Origin: CAZGUH01 sp964529005
GTDB lineage: Bacteria > Actinomycetota > Acidimicrobiia > Acidimicrobiales > Ilumatobacteraceae
NCBI GenBank assembly: GCA_964529005.1
Contig: CAZGUH010000058.1
Location: 1 to 21,153, forward strand
Reading direction: 5' to 3'
Length of the DNA stretch: 21,153 nucleotides
Made by a program: the position numbers and the translations under genes. The notes beneath the pieces are model-generated. The model was given only the letters and a program-made list of their open reading frames with translations. It was not told the origin of the DNA and searched no databases. Shown here in pieces: positions 1 through 7,338 of this stretch; the first letter of the stretch is position 1, and each line of letters opens with the position of its first letter.

Positions 1-3000
1 CGCCGGACGGAAAGCGCATTGCCGTGATGCGCGAGGTGGAGATTCCTGGGGCCGGCGGTTTGGTCACGACGGCGATCTTTGCGCTGGCGCTGGACGGCGA
101 GCCCGACGAGCAGCTGACGTTCCCCGAGCTGGCGGCTCCGGACGAGGTGGCGGCCGACAGCTATCCCACGTGGTCTCCCGACGGCACTCACGTCACGTTC
201 GTCCGCCAGAGCGAACGCAGCGTGTTGTACAGCCTCGAGCTGAGCACGCAATCGCTCACGCAGCTGACCGGCTTCGAGCCGCCGCCGACCGATCCGTTCC
301 ACGACCCATACGTCGCGACGAAGCCCGACTACTCACCTGACGGAACCAAGATCGCCTACACGAATTTCTACGCCAACCCGAACCGCAACGGCAGCGACGA
401 GAACCGGCCGTTCGTCATCGGCAGCGGCGGCGGGTTGCCGTCGATGGTGTGGAGCCTGCCCGACCGGGGCATCACCGAGGTCCCCGAGCAAGCGTGGGGA
501 AAGCCGACGTGGAGCCCATCCGGAACTCTCGTGTACCTGCGCGACGACGGGTTCTTCGGTCCGCCCGGCTACGAGGTCGTCACCGGTGGCGGCGCGGTGC
601 TGTTCGTCACCCCCGGCAAGACGTGCATCACCGGTCTGTCGTGGGGCCCCCTCTCGTCCCACGGTGAGCTCGGGACGAGCTTCACGTTCAGCCATCCGGC
701 GCCGCAAACGGACCCGGGACTCGTGTCGTTCACGTCGACGACCACGGGCGGCGCGGCGCCGTACTCGTGGCATTGGGACTTCAGCGACGGCGGCGAGAGC
801 GGGCAGCCGAACCCGAGCCATCGGTTCGAGACACCCGGGCGTCACACGGTCACGCTGACGGTCACCGATGCGGAGCTCGAGACCGCGACGTTCTCGATGC
901 CCGTCGACATCGCCGCGCCCGAGCTCGCCGTCGAGGTCAGCCTTCCGGATCTGGGCGCGGAACGGCCGGGGCTCGGCGACACGGTGGCGGTGCACGTGCG
1001 CGTCGCGGCGAGCGGCGCCGGGGTCGGTCCGCTCCGCGACCTCGCGTTCGTCGGCGACCCGCTGCAGTTCGAACCTTCCGGCAAGCTCGTCCTCGTCGGA
1101 GGGCCGACTCCACAGCCCGGCGCGCCGTTCTCGCTCGAGCCCGGTGACGAGGCCGGGTTCGACTTCACCGTGCAGGTCGCGGGCGGAGGGCCCGTCACCA
1201 TCTCTTCGACGATCGCCGGCGTCGACGCCGCGGGCGCCGAGGTCGAGCAAACGGGTTCGGTCGCGACGGAGGCCGCGCTGCTCAAGGTGACCGTCGTGCT
1301 GTCGGACACCTCGTTCGAGCTCGACCACGACGAGCAAGGCCGGCCGGTGCCCAAACCGGTCGCTGCGACGGTGTCGATCGAGAACCTGATCGACGAGCCC
1401 ATCACCTTGGTGAGCCAGCCGCCGATCCCTGGGGAGCCGGTGCAGGATCCGTCGCCGATCTTCTTCGACATATCGCCGCAGGGGCCCAACCCGCTCCAGA
1501 AGGTGTCGCTGGTCCGCGTCGGCGGACCCGACCCTGAGATCCGACCGGGGCCGATCGCGGGGCACGAGATCCGCACCGTCACCTATGCCCTCGAGGGGCG
1601 CGACGACGGTGACCTTCGCGTGCTCGCGTCGGTGTCGTACGCCGATCCGAGCGCACCCAACCCTGACCTCGCGCCTGCTCTCCGTGCCGGCGGCACGGCC
1701 ACTCTCCACATCGGGGAGGTGAAGGCCTTCTGGACCGTCGACTACGCACCCAGTGACAAGGACAACCCGTGTGAGTTCGCGCCGCCCGGGACGTCGTGCG
1801 CGGACGGACTTCCGTGGGTCCGTTCCGGTGATCACTTCTTCGTCCAGGGTGAGATCCGCAACCTGAGCACGACCGACGTCATCGAGGTCGATCCGCTGAC
1901 GCCGATCATGACCGGCAATGCGGGCGGCGGGGTCGAGGCCGAGTTGGGGACGGCGCCGCCGGATCCGACCAAGGTGTGCGCGGCCCCGGCAAAGCATCGG
2001 ATCGAGCCCGGCGAGAGCTACTTCTTCTCGGCCTGGGTGCAGACCCTTCCGAACCTCGGCTCCCGCGGCGCGGTCCGGTACGAGCCCAAGCTGTCGACGG
2101 TCGGCCCGAACGACACCCTGACGCCGATCGATCCCGGTCAGGTGCTGCACACCGCGTACCCCGACGAGACAGGGCTTCCCGTTCACGTCGACGACGGCGC
2201 GCCGCAGGGCCAGCCCGCGGACTGGTTCGAGGCGTTCGGCGCGTTCGGCTTCGGGCTTGGAAAGGGCTCGGTCCTGGCCGTCGCCGGCGTTGCGTACCAG
2301 GCGTTGTGGGACAACCCTGTCACTCAGGCGTACGCCCGCTTGTGGTACCTCGTGAACACCGTCGAATACCTCTCCAACGCGTGGAACGCGGCGACGCCCG
2401 CGGACCGCGAGGCGTGGTTGACGCAAGCGACGGGCCAGCTCATCGCGTCGGGCATCGGCGCCGACCCTGTCGAGCTGTACAACCTGGTCGACCAAGGATC
2501 GCAGCAGTTCTTCACGACGTTGACCACCGCCTACTACGGCGGCGATTGGCGCACGTTCTGGACGACCCTGTCGGAGTTCGGTGGTGAAGCCGTCCCACAG
2601 GTGATCGCCTGCATCATCGCCAAGGACCTCGTGCGCACGCCATCCATCGTCCGCCTCAGCGATGCCGAGATCCAGGCTGCGCGCCCGAAGTCGGTGCCCG
2701 CAGCGCTCAAGGAGATCGTCGCCGGCGAAGAGATCGGACCGACGAAGGCCAGCTCGGCGTGGGGTCAGCCGAAGGACGCGTACGAGTTCATCCAGAAGGT
2801 CGCCGACGAATACAACGTCAAGATCCTCGTGAAGCACTCGAACATCGACCCGACCACCATCCCCCGGGTCGTCGAGACCGGCGCCGGCACCGTCGCCAAA
2901 GGCCCGCCCTTCTACGTCAAGGGCGTCACACAATGGGACATCGACTACCTCGGCTACCTCGCCAAGGACACCGGGCTGGTGGCTCTGAAGACGATCCAGC

Positions 3001-5459
3001 GGCCCATCGCCGAAGTGGAAGCGGCCATGCGCGCCGACGGCATCCCCGAGGGATCGCCGCTGTGGAACGAGATCCTCTCGTGGCGGCGCTTCCGCGAGTA
3101 CGAGGTGAGCGGGTTCAACCCTGAGACGGGCAAGGGAATGCCAGGCACGGCGCCCGACATCATGGATTGGGCCGCCAAGGGCTTCGTCGACATGGTGTGG
3201 GAGCGGCAGAAGAACTTCACGGGCGACAGGCCGATCCTGAACGACGTCAGCGAGACGCGCACGATCGCGCTCGAAGCCGATCCCGCCGGGGGCGAGGGGT
3301 ACTTCCTGGTGCGCCTCGGCGACCGCGGCGGCGGTCCACCGAGGAACTACGTGCCGAGCGATCAGGATCTGGTCGCGATCACCGATGTGAGCGGCAAGGC
3401 GGACGACGAGACGACGCTCTTCAAGATCTGGGACGTGCTCGCCAAGGGCCCGACGCAGCTCGCCCACCCCGACAGCGTGCTGCTGCGCGGCGCCAACGGC
3501 GAGATCCTCTTCCCGTTCAAGGAAGAGTTGATGCAGCCCCACCTGTACGGCCAGGGCCCGAGCATCCCGCTGCTCGAGTTCGCGCCGCGGCAGACGCCGC
3601 GGGCGGCGCTGATCCATCCGGCGTACAGCTTCTGGGACGCCAACGGCGTCGGCTACATCCACACGCTCGGCGGCTACAAGTCGTTCAGCACGCTCGTCCC
3701 GCACTTCACCCGCTTCATCGCCTACAGCCCGCCCACGCAGTACTTCCTCAGCGGCAGCCGTTACCTGACCCCGCAAGGCTGGATGCTCGATACCCCGGCA
3801 ACGGGCGCGGGCAGGCCGCTCGGTACGTGCTCGTGGCGGTACAGCAACGCACCGGACGCGCAGGTGTTGCAGCCCGACGGCGACGGCGGACTGCGTTCGT
3901 GGACACCGGCGACGGGGTGGACTCCGGCCGACACCTCGCAATGCGGGGCGTCTGCCGGGCCGAATCCCGAGCTGCGCGCGGTCGCCGAGGCGATCGGGCA
4001 GAGCACGCTGCTGCTCGTCGCCCCGCAGTCCGCGCTCGTCGGCGACGTCGAGGCCGGTTCGGCGCGCGTCGAGATCGCCGACCCGTTGATCTTCGACGCC
4101 GAGGCGCATCCCGGTAATCGTGACTTCGACTGGTTCACCGCGGGTCAGAGGGTCGTCATCGACCCGGGCGGCGCCCACGAGGAGTTCGCGACCGTCGCGT
4201 CCGGCGGCGGAGCTTCGCTCCTCTTCGCCGCCCCGCTCACCGTGGCGCACGAGACGGGAGAGATGGTGTCGGTCGTCCCTGCGGAGGTCGAGTCGCAGGC
4301 GCCGATCCCAAATGCGTCGGCGTTCGTCGCGACGACGCCGGTCAGGGTCGTCGACACCCGCATCGGCATCGGCGCCCCACCCGTGCCCATCGCCGCCGGC
4401 GCCACCGTCGAGGTGCAGATCACGGGCGCGCACGTCCCACCGACGGCGACAGCAGTGATGATCAACGTCACTGCGACACGCACCCAGGGAGCAGGGTGGT
4501 TGCAGGTGATGCCCCAGGCGAGCTCCGGGGCCGGCTCGTCGTCCACGCTGAACGTCGACAGGGCGGGCCAGACGGTGGCGAACGCATCGTTCGCCCTCCT
4601 GTCTCCGACCGGCTCGATCGCCGTGCATTCGACCTTCGCCACCGATCTCGTCCTCGACGTGTCGGGCTACTTCGTGCCCGCCCAGGAGTCGACGTCGGGT
4701 CGCTTCGTGCCGCTCGAGCCGACCCGGCTCGTCGACACCAGATCAGGGCTGGGATGGACGCCGGCGACGGGGTCGACGCGCCTGGCCGCCGGGACCACCG
4801 CGTCGGTGACGATCGCCGGGCGGGGTGGCGTCCCGCCGTCGGGCGTGTCGGCCGTGGTGCTCAATGTCACGGCCGATCGACCGAGCGGCGCCGGGTTCGT
4901 GCAGGTGGGTCCGACGCCCGCCGTCGCCGCGGCGTACTCGAACCTCAACACCAGCGCGGGGCGACCGGTCGCCGGTTTGGTCGTCGTCGCCCTCGGTGAA
5001 GCGGGAACGATCGACGTCTACAGCGATACGGAGGTCGATCTCATCGTCGACGTCGTCGGCTACTTCACCGACGGCACGGCGCCGACGTCGAGCACCGGGC
5101 TGTTCGTCCCGATGACGCCCCAGAGGCGGCTCGACACCCGTCAGCCTCCGCCCGCGCCGCGGATCGGCGCGGGCGTCACCACGCCGATCGACACCGGCGC
5201 GTTCGTTGCCGACGCGATCGCGGTCGCTGGCAACCTCACCGCGACGGAGTCCACGGCGGGCGGGTGGCTCCAGGTCGGCGCGCCACCGCTCGATGTCGGC
5301 GCGGCGTCCAACCTGAATGTCGCTCACGACGATCAGACCATCGCCAACGCCACGATCGCGGGCGCGGTGGCCGGCCACGTCGCCGTGCACACGTCTGCGC
5401 CGACCCACATGGTGTTCGACGTGACCGGCTGGTTCACCGCCGGGTCGACAGTGACCTGA
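1..5459 (+). CDS. Giant multidomain secreted/surface protein, 5' end outside window
   Basis: The frame is open to the left edge: the first whole codon is at nt 3 and codes for PDGKRIAV, a TolB/PD40 strand, so the real start lies upstream. Numbering from the in-frame GTG at 24, the order is: PD40 propeller repeats (about 48-190, 'WSPDGT', 'YSPDGTKIAY', 'WSPSGT'); a PKD domain (about 219-298, 'WDFSDG' at 252); Ig/CARDB-like beta-sandwich regions (300-720); a hydrophobic Gly-rich segment (735-760); a region resembling edema factor-type nucleotidyl cyclases (about 918-1175); an unassigned region (1180-1430); and three C-terminal repeats of about 120 residues (1434-1804). No sorting motif or membrane anchor is visible at the C-terminus (ends GSTVT). 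PKD, PD40 and the repeats are typical of exported proteins; the signal peptide would be upstream. Overall role unknown, possibly an adhesin or surface effector. Confidence 0.85.
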   Translation, partial: PDGKRIAVMREVEIPGAGGLVTTAIFALALDGEPDEQLTFPELAAPDEVAADSYPTWSPDGTHVTFVRQSERSVLYSLELSTQSLTQLTGFEPPPTDPFHDPYVATKPDYSPDGTKIAYTNFYANPNRNGSDENRPFVIGSGGGLPSMVWSLPDRGITEVPEQAWGKPTWSPSGTLVYLRDDGFFGPPGYEVVTGGGAVLFVTPGKTCITGLSWGPLSSHGELGTSFTFSHPAPQTDPGLVSFTSTTTGGAAPYSWHWDFSDGGESGQPNPSHRFETPGRHTVTLTVTDAELETATFSMPVDIAAPELAVEVSLPDLGAERPGLGDTVAVHVRVAASGAGVGPLRDLAFVGDPLQFEPSGKLVLVGGPTPQPGAPFSLEPGDEAGFDFTVQVAGGGPVTISSTIAGVDAAGAEVEQTGSVATEAALLKVTVVLSDTSFELDHDEQGRPVPKPVAATVSIENLIDEPITLVSQPPIPGEPVQDPSPIFFDISPQGPNPLQKVSLVRVGGPDPEIRPGPIAGHEIRTVTYALEGRDDGDLRVLASVSYADPSAPNPDLAPALRAGGTATLHIGEVKAFWTVDYAPSDKDNPCEFAPPGTSCADGLPWVRSGDHFFVQGEIRNLSTTDVIEVDPLTPIMTGNAGGGVEAELGTAPPDPTKVCAAPAKHRIEPGESYFFSAWVQTLPNLGSRGAVRYEPKLSTVGPNDTLTPIDPGQVLHTAYPDETGLPVHVDDGAPQGQPADWFEAFGAFGFGLGKGSVLAVAGVAYQALWDNPVTQAYARLWYLVNTVEYLSNAWNAATPADREAWLTQATGQLIASGIGADPVELYNLVDQGSQQFFTTLTTAYYGGDWRTFWTTLSEFGGEAVPQVIACIIAKDLVRTPSIVRLSDAEIQAARPKSVPAALKEIVAGEEIGPTKASSAWGQPKDAYEFIQKVADEYNVKILVKHSNIDPTTIPRVVETGAGTVAKGPPFYVKGVTQWDIDYLGYLAKDTGLVALKTIQRPIAEVEAAMRADGIPEGSPLWNEILSWRRFREYEVSGFNPETGKGMPGTAPDIMDWAAKGFVDMVWERQKNFTGDRPILNDVSETRTIALEADPAGGEGYFLVRLGDRGGGPPRNYVPSDQDLVAITDVSGKADDETTLFKIWDVLAKGPTQLAHPDSVLLRGANGEILFPFKEELMQPHLYGQGPSIPLLEFAPRQTPRAALIHPAYSFWDANGVGYIHTLGGYKSFSTLVPHFTRFIAYSPPTQYFLSGSRYLTPQGWMLDTPATGAGRPLGTCSWRYSNAPDAQVLQPDGDGGLRSWTPATGWTPADTSQCGASAGPNPELRAVAEAIGQSTLLLVAPQSALVGDVEAGSARVEIADPLIFDAEAHPGNRDFDWFTAGQRVVIDPGGAHEEFATVASGGGASLLFAAPLTVAHETGEMVSVVPAEVESQAPIPNASAFVATTPVRVVDTRIGIGAPPVPIAAGATVEVQITGAHVPPTATAVMINVTATRTQGAGWLQVMPQASSGAGSSSTLNVDRAGQTVANASFALLSPTGSIAVHSTFATDLVLDVSGYFVPAQESTSGRFVPLEPTRLVDTRSGLGWTPATGSTRLAAGTTASVTIAGRGGVPPSGVSAVVLNVTADRPSGAGFVQVGPTPAVAAAYSNLNTSAGRPVAGLVVVALGEAGTIDVYSDTEVDLIVDVVGYFTDGTAPTSSTGLFVPMTPQRRLDTRQPPPAPRIGAGVTTPIDTGAFVADAIAVAGNLTATESTAGGWLQVGAPPLDVGAASNLNVAHDDQTIANATIAGAVAGHVAVHTSAPTHMVFDVTGWFTAGSTVT
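2775..3545 (+). other. Putative edema factor/CyaA/ExoY-like domain inside the giant protein
   Basis: Residues about 918-1180 (GTG at 24 = 1) follow the order of the anthrax edema factor core as I remember it. A 'DAY..I' helix leads to 'ILVKHSN' (EF 'ILFRPVN'; the ATP-contacting Arg becomes Lys937). Next is 'AKGPPFYVKGVTQWD' (EF 'TKGLNVHGKSSDW'; Lys959 fits EF Lys346, but the catalytic His351 is not obvious). After 154 residues comes 'SDQDLVAITD' (EF 'ADYDLFALAP'; Asp1113 and Asp1115 fit the two metal-binding Asp, 145 residues after Lys346 in EF). Last is 'HPDSVLLRGANGEILF' (EF 'NEIFIINPEGEFIL'). The helical insert between the last two blocks is much shorter than in EF. This is alignment by eye from memory, so it is a hypothesis; with key residues changed, the domain may be inactive or have another activity. 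Confidence 0.4.
4323..5435 (+). repeat. Three tandem beta-rich surface repeats in the giant protein
   Basis: Three divergent repeats of 110-120 residues each begin with F-V-(T/P) and 'R(V/L)(V/L)DTR' and end in 'DVSGYF', 'DVVGYF' and 'DVTGWF'. They span residues 1434-1550, 1561-1681 and 1694-1804 (nt 4323-4673, 4704-5066, 5103-5435). Each has 'NVTA' or 'NLTA', then 'GWLQV' or 'GFVQV', then 'TLNV', 'SNLNT' or 'SNLNV'. This repeat is common at the C-terminal ends of secreted proteins in Acidimicrobiia and related actinobacteria; a surface-binding role is inferred. The copies differ strongly in DNA sequence, so this is an old duplication. Confidence 0.8.
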
Positions 5460-5483
5460 TCACCGCCGCGCCCAGGCGGCGCA

Positions 5484-5576
5484 TCATCCCTGTCGTGCCG
5501 CGAGGAGGTCGAGCGCGACGTCGACGATCATGTCTTCCTGCCCACCGACCATCTGTCGCCGGCCGAGGTCGGCACG
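5484..5576 (-). pseudogene. 3' remnant of a 4-hydroxy-2-oxovalerate aldolase gene
   Basis: Read on the minus strand from about 5576 to the TGA at 5484-5486, this stretch codes for about 30 residues containing 'RRQMVGGQEDMIVDVAL'. This closely matches the C-terminal end of 4-hydroxy-2-oxovalerate aldolases (DmpG/MhpE/HsaF family), which cleave 4-hydroxy-2-oxoacids at the end of meta-cleavage pathways for aromatics and steroids. The rest of the enzyme, about 310 residues including the TIM barrel, is absent. Upstream the frame turns into Arg/Ser-rich nonsense, then runs into the LLM oxidoreductase gene on the other strand. A hexamer GACTGC is present three times in tandem just past the break (5591-5608). 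I read this as a gene fragment left by deletion or rearrangement, not a working gene. Confidence 0.7.
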
Positions 5577-5697
5577 TCCCGTCCTCCTCTGACTGCGACT
5601 GCGACTGCGCTGCGTCTGTGGCGGGTCATGGGAGGCAGAGGCGCCCGGGCGTGACAGGTCCGTTGAGCGGAACCGAATGCGGGATAGACCAAGGGTC

Positions 5698-6543
5698 ATG
5701 GATCTCGGCGCGATGTTCTTCCCCACCGACGTGTCGATCCGGCCGGTTCACCTCGCCCGCGAACTCGAAGAGCGCGGGTTCGAGTCGTTGTGGGTCACCG
5801 AGCACACCCACATCCCGTCCAGCCGTACGACGCCGTGGCCGGGCGGCACGGATCTGCCCGACTACTACCTGCGGACGCTCGATCCGTTCGTGGCGCTGAC
5901 GTCGGCTGCGACGGCGACGACGCGGCTGCGGGTCGGCACCGGCGTCTGCCTCGTCGCCCAGCACGATCCGATCGTGCTGGCCAAGCAGGTCGCGTCGCTC
6001 GACCTGCTGTCCGACGGCCGGTTCCTGTTCGGCATCGGGGTCGGGTGGAACATCGAGGAGATGGCCGACCACGGCGTGGATGCGAAGCGCCGTCGCTCGA
6101 TCGCACGCGAGAAGGTGCTGGCGATGAAGCAGCTGTGGACCGAGGACGTCGCCTCGTTCGACGGCGAGTACGTCCGGTTCGAACCCAGCTGGTCATGGCC
6201 GAAGCCGGTGCAGTCGCCGCATCCGCCGATCATGATGGGCGGCGCGGGCGGCCCGGTGACGTTCCGGCACGTGATCGAATACTGCGACGGATGGATGCCG
6301 ATCCACGGCCGCAAGGACGTCCTCACGCCGATCGCGGACCTACGTCGCGCCGCCGAGGCCGCCGGACGCGACCCGGCGACGATCGAGATCGGAGTCTTCG
6401 CGGCGCCCGGCGACCCGGCGATCATCGACGCCTACCGCGAAGCCGGGGTGCGTCGATGCCTGCTGCAGGCGCCATCGGCGCCGGCGGACGTGGTGCTGCG
6501 CACGCTGGACTCGTATGCGCCGCTGCTGGAGCTGACCCGATGA
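5698..6543 (+). CDS. LLM-class F420-dependent oxidoreductase
   Basis: 281-residue TIM-barrel protein of the luciferase-like monooxygenase superfamily, in the F420-dependent branch (Rv2161c/TIGR03619-like). Visible motifs are 'MDLGAMFFPTD' at the N-terminus, 'EHTHIP', 'RLRVGTGVCLV', 'DPIVLAKQVASLD', 'GRFLFGIGVGWN', 'MKQLWTED' and 'PPIMMGGAGG'. Members transfer hydride to or from coenzyme F420 on diverse substrates; the substrate here cannot be read. I chose ATG 5698 because family members begin right at this motif; an in-frame ATG at 5677 would add seven residues without family similarity. It overlaps the next gene by ATGA (6540-6543), so the two are probably translated together. The cofactor gene cofD lies in the same window but in a separate unit. 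Confidence 0.88.
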   Translation: MDLGAMFFPTDVSIRPVHLARELEERGFESLWVTEHTHIPSSRTTPWPGGTDLPDYYLRTLDPFVALTSAATATTRLRVGTGVCLVAQHDPIVLAKQVASLDLLSDGRFLFGIGVGWNIEEMADHGVDAKRRRSIAREKVLAMKQLWTEDVASFDGEYVRFEPSWSWPKPVQSPHPPIMMGGAGGPVTFRHVIEYCDGWMPIHGRKDVLTPIADLRRAAEAAGRDPATIEIGVFAAPGDPAIIDAYREAGVRRCLLQAPSAPADVVLRTLDSYAPLLELTR

Positions 6544-6938
6544 ACGACCGCAGCGTGACCGTCACCGGGCTCGACCACATCGTGCTCGCGTGCCGCGACG
6601 TCGACGCGACGCTCGCCTGGTACGTCGGCCGGCTCGGGTTGGGTGGCGTGCGCGTCGACGAATGGCGGCGGGGCGAGGCGCCGTTCCCGTCCGCGCGCGT
6701 GGACGAGGCGACGATCATCGACTTCGTGCCGGGCCCTGCGGACGCCGGCGGGTTGGACCACATCTGCTTCGTGCTCGACGACGCGGACATGGGCGCGATC
6801 GCCGGCTCCGGAGTGTTCGACGTGCTCGAAGGTCCCGTGCCGCGGTTCGGCGCGCGGGGGATGGGGACGTCGATCTACGTCCGGGATCCCGACGGGACGA
6901 CCGTCGAACTGCGCACGTACCCGCGCGGTGATGCCTGA
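6540..6938 (+). CDS. VOC-family protein (glyoxalase/dioxygenase-like)
   Basis: 132-residue protein with the two beta-alpha-beta-beta-beta modules of the vicinal oxygen chelate fold. The usual metal ligands are visible: His13 in 'GLDHIVL', His74 in 'GLDHICFVL' and Glu123 in 'DGTTVELRTY'. 'YVRDPDGTTVEL' is the standard C-terminal VOC signature. The family includes glyoxalase I, extradiol dioxygenases and bleomycin-binding proteins; the exact reaction cannot be told from sequence. The start ATG 6540 overlaps the stop of the LLM oxidoreductase gene (ATGA), and the stop overlaps the next gene by 8 bases. Together with the aldolase remnant upstream, this hints at a former catabolic context, but that is inference. 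Confidence 0.88.
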   Translation: MNDRSVTVTGLDHIVLACRDVDATLAWYVGRLGLGGVRVDEWRRGEAPFPSARVDEATIIDFVPGPADAGGLDHICFVLDDADMGAIAGSGVFDVLEGPVPRFGARGMGTSIYVRDPDGTTVELRTYPRGDA

Positions 6939-7212
6939 GCGCGTCCAGCTTCGCCGCACCGCCGGCTGGCGCAAGCCGTCCGACGTGGTGGTCGTCGCGC
7001 GGCCCTCGCGGTGGGGCAACCCGTTCCGCATCGGCATCGACGGCGACCGGACGCGATGCGTGAGTCTCTATCGGGATGCATTGGCCCGCTGTGAGCTGCG
7101 GTTCACCGTCGACGACGTCCGTCGTGAGCTCGCCGGGCGCGACCTTGCGTGCTGGTGCCCGCTCGACGGGCCGTGTCACGCGGACGTGCTGTTGGAGGTG
7201 GCGAACCCGTAG
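6931..7212 (+). CDS. DUF4326 family protein
   Basis: 93-residue protein with the DUF4326 hallmarks: 'RVQLRRTAGWRKP' near the start, 'VVVARPSRWGNPF', then 'LAGRDLACWCPLDGPCHAD' and 'VLLEVAN' at the end. The Cys-Trp-Cys...Cys-His cluster could bind a metal; the function of the family is unknown, and members occur in bacteria and phages. Start ATG 6931 lies inside the end of the VOC gene (8-base overlap), consistent with translational coupling. Length is normal for the family, so the gene looks intact. Confidence 0.88.
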   Translation: MPERVQLRRTAGWRKPSDVVVVARPSRWGNPFRIGIDGDRTRCVSLYRDALARCELRFTVDDVRRELAGRDLACWCPLDGPCHADVLLEVANP

Positions 7213-7261
7213 CGGGCGCATCGGGTCACCCGCGCTCCGCCTTCGCCCCGACGATTCTCCC

Positions 7262-7288
7262 CTGACACACTCGTGGGCCGTGTGTCAG
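7262..7288. promoter_or_regulatory. Perfect 9-bp inverted repeat between DUF4326 gene and permease gene
   Basis: CTGACACAC (7262-7270) and GTGTGTCAG (7280-7288) are perfect inverted repeats around a 9-base loop. They lie 50 bases after the DUF4326 stop and about 50 bases before the preferred permease start. There is no T-run after the second arm, so a classic intrinsic terminator is unlikely on the plus strand. An operator for a dimeric repressor or an mRNA hairpin are both possible. The AT content of the arms is higher than the surroundings, which makes a chance GC palindrome less likely. Confidence 0.4.
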
Positions 7289-7338
7289 TCCATGTCATTC
7301 AACGAGCCGAGCGCGCGCGCTTGGTCGGCCGTCGTCTC

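Noticed and set aside
735..1430. Complete polymorphic toxin reading of the giant protein
   Set aside because: The cyclase-like region is internal rather than C-terminal, no immunity gene follows, and there is no RHS, WXG or VgrG-like delivery domain. The toxin reading is therefore not claimed beyond the domain resemblance. Numbers here are residues.
333..4628. A 1431-codon open frame antisense to the giant surface protein
   Set aside because: Its translation is Arg/Asp/Gly-rich without any recognisable domain, while the plus strand codes for clear PKD, propeller and repeat domains. Long antisense frames are expected in DNA with very high GC at third positions.
4323..5435. Tandem protein repeats as a possible CRISPR or mobile element
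   Set aside because: The repeats are about 360 bases, coding, divergent at DNA level and in frame, so they are protein domains.
5677..5697. Upstream ATG as start of the LLM oxidoreductase
   Set aside because: It adds 'MRDRPRV', which has no family similarity; relatives begin at the 'MDLGAMFFPTD' block.
5577..5726. A complete 80-residue minus-strand gene ending in the aldolase-like tail
   Set aside because: Only the last 30 residues are aldolase-like; the start is antisense to the LLM gene and the middle is low-complexity Arg/Ser, so it is a fragment rather than a small gene.
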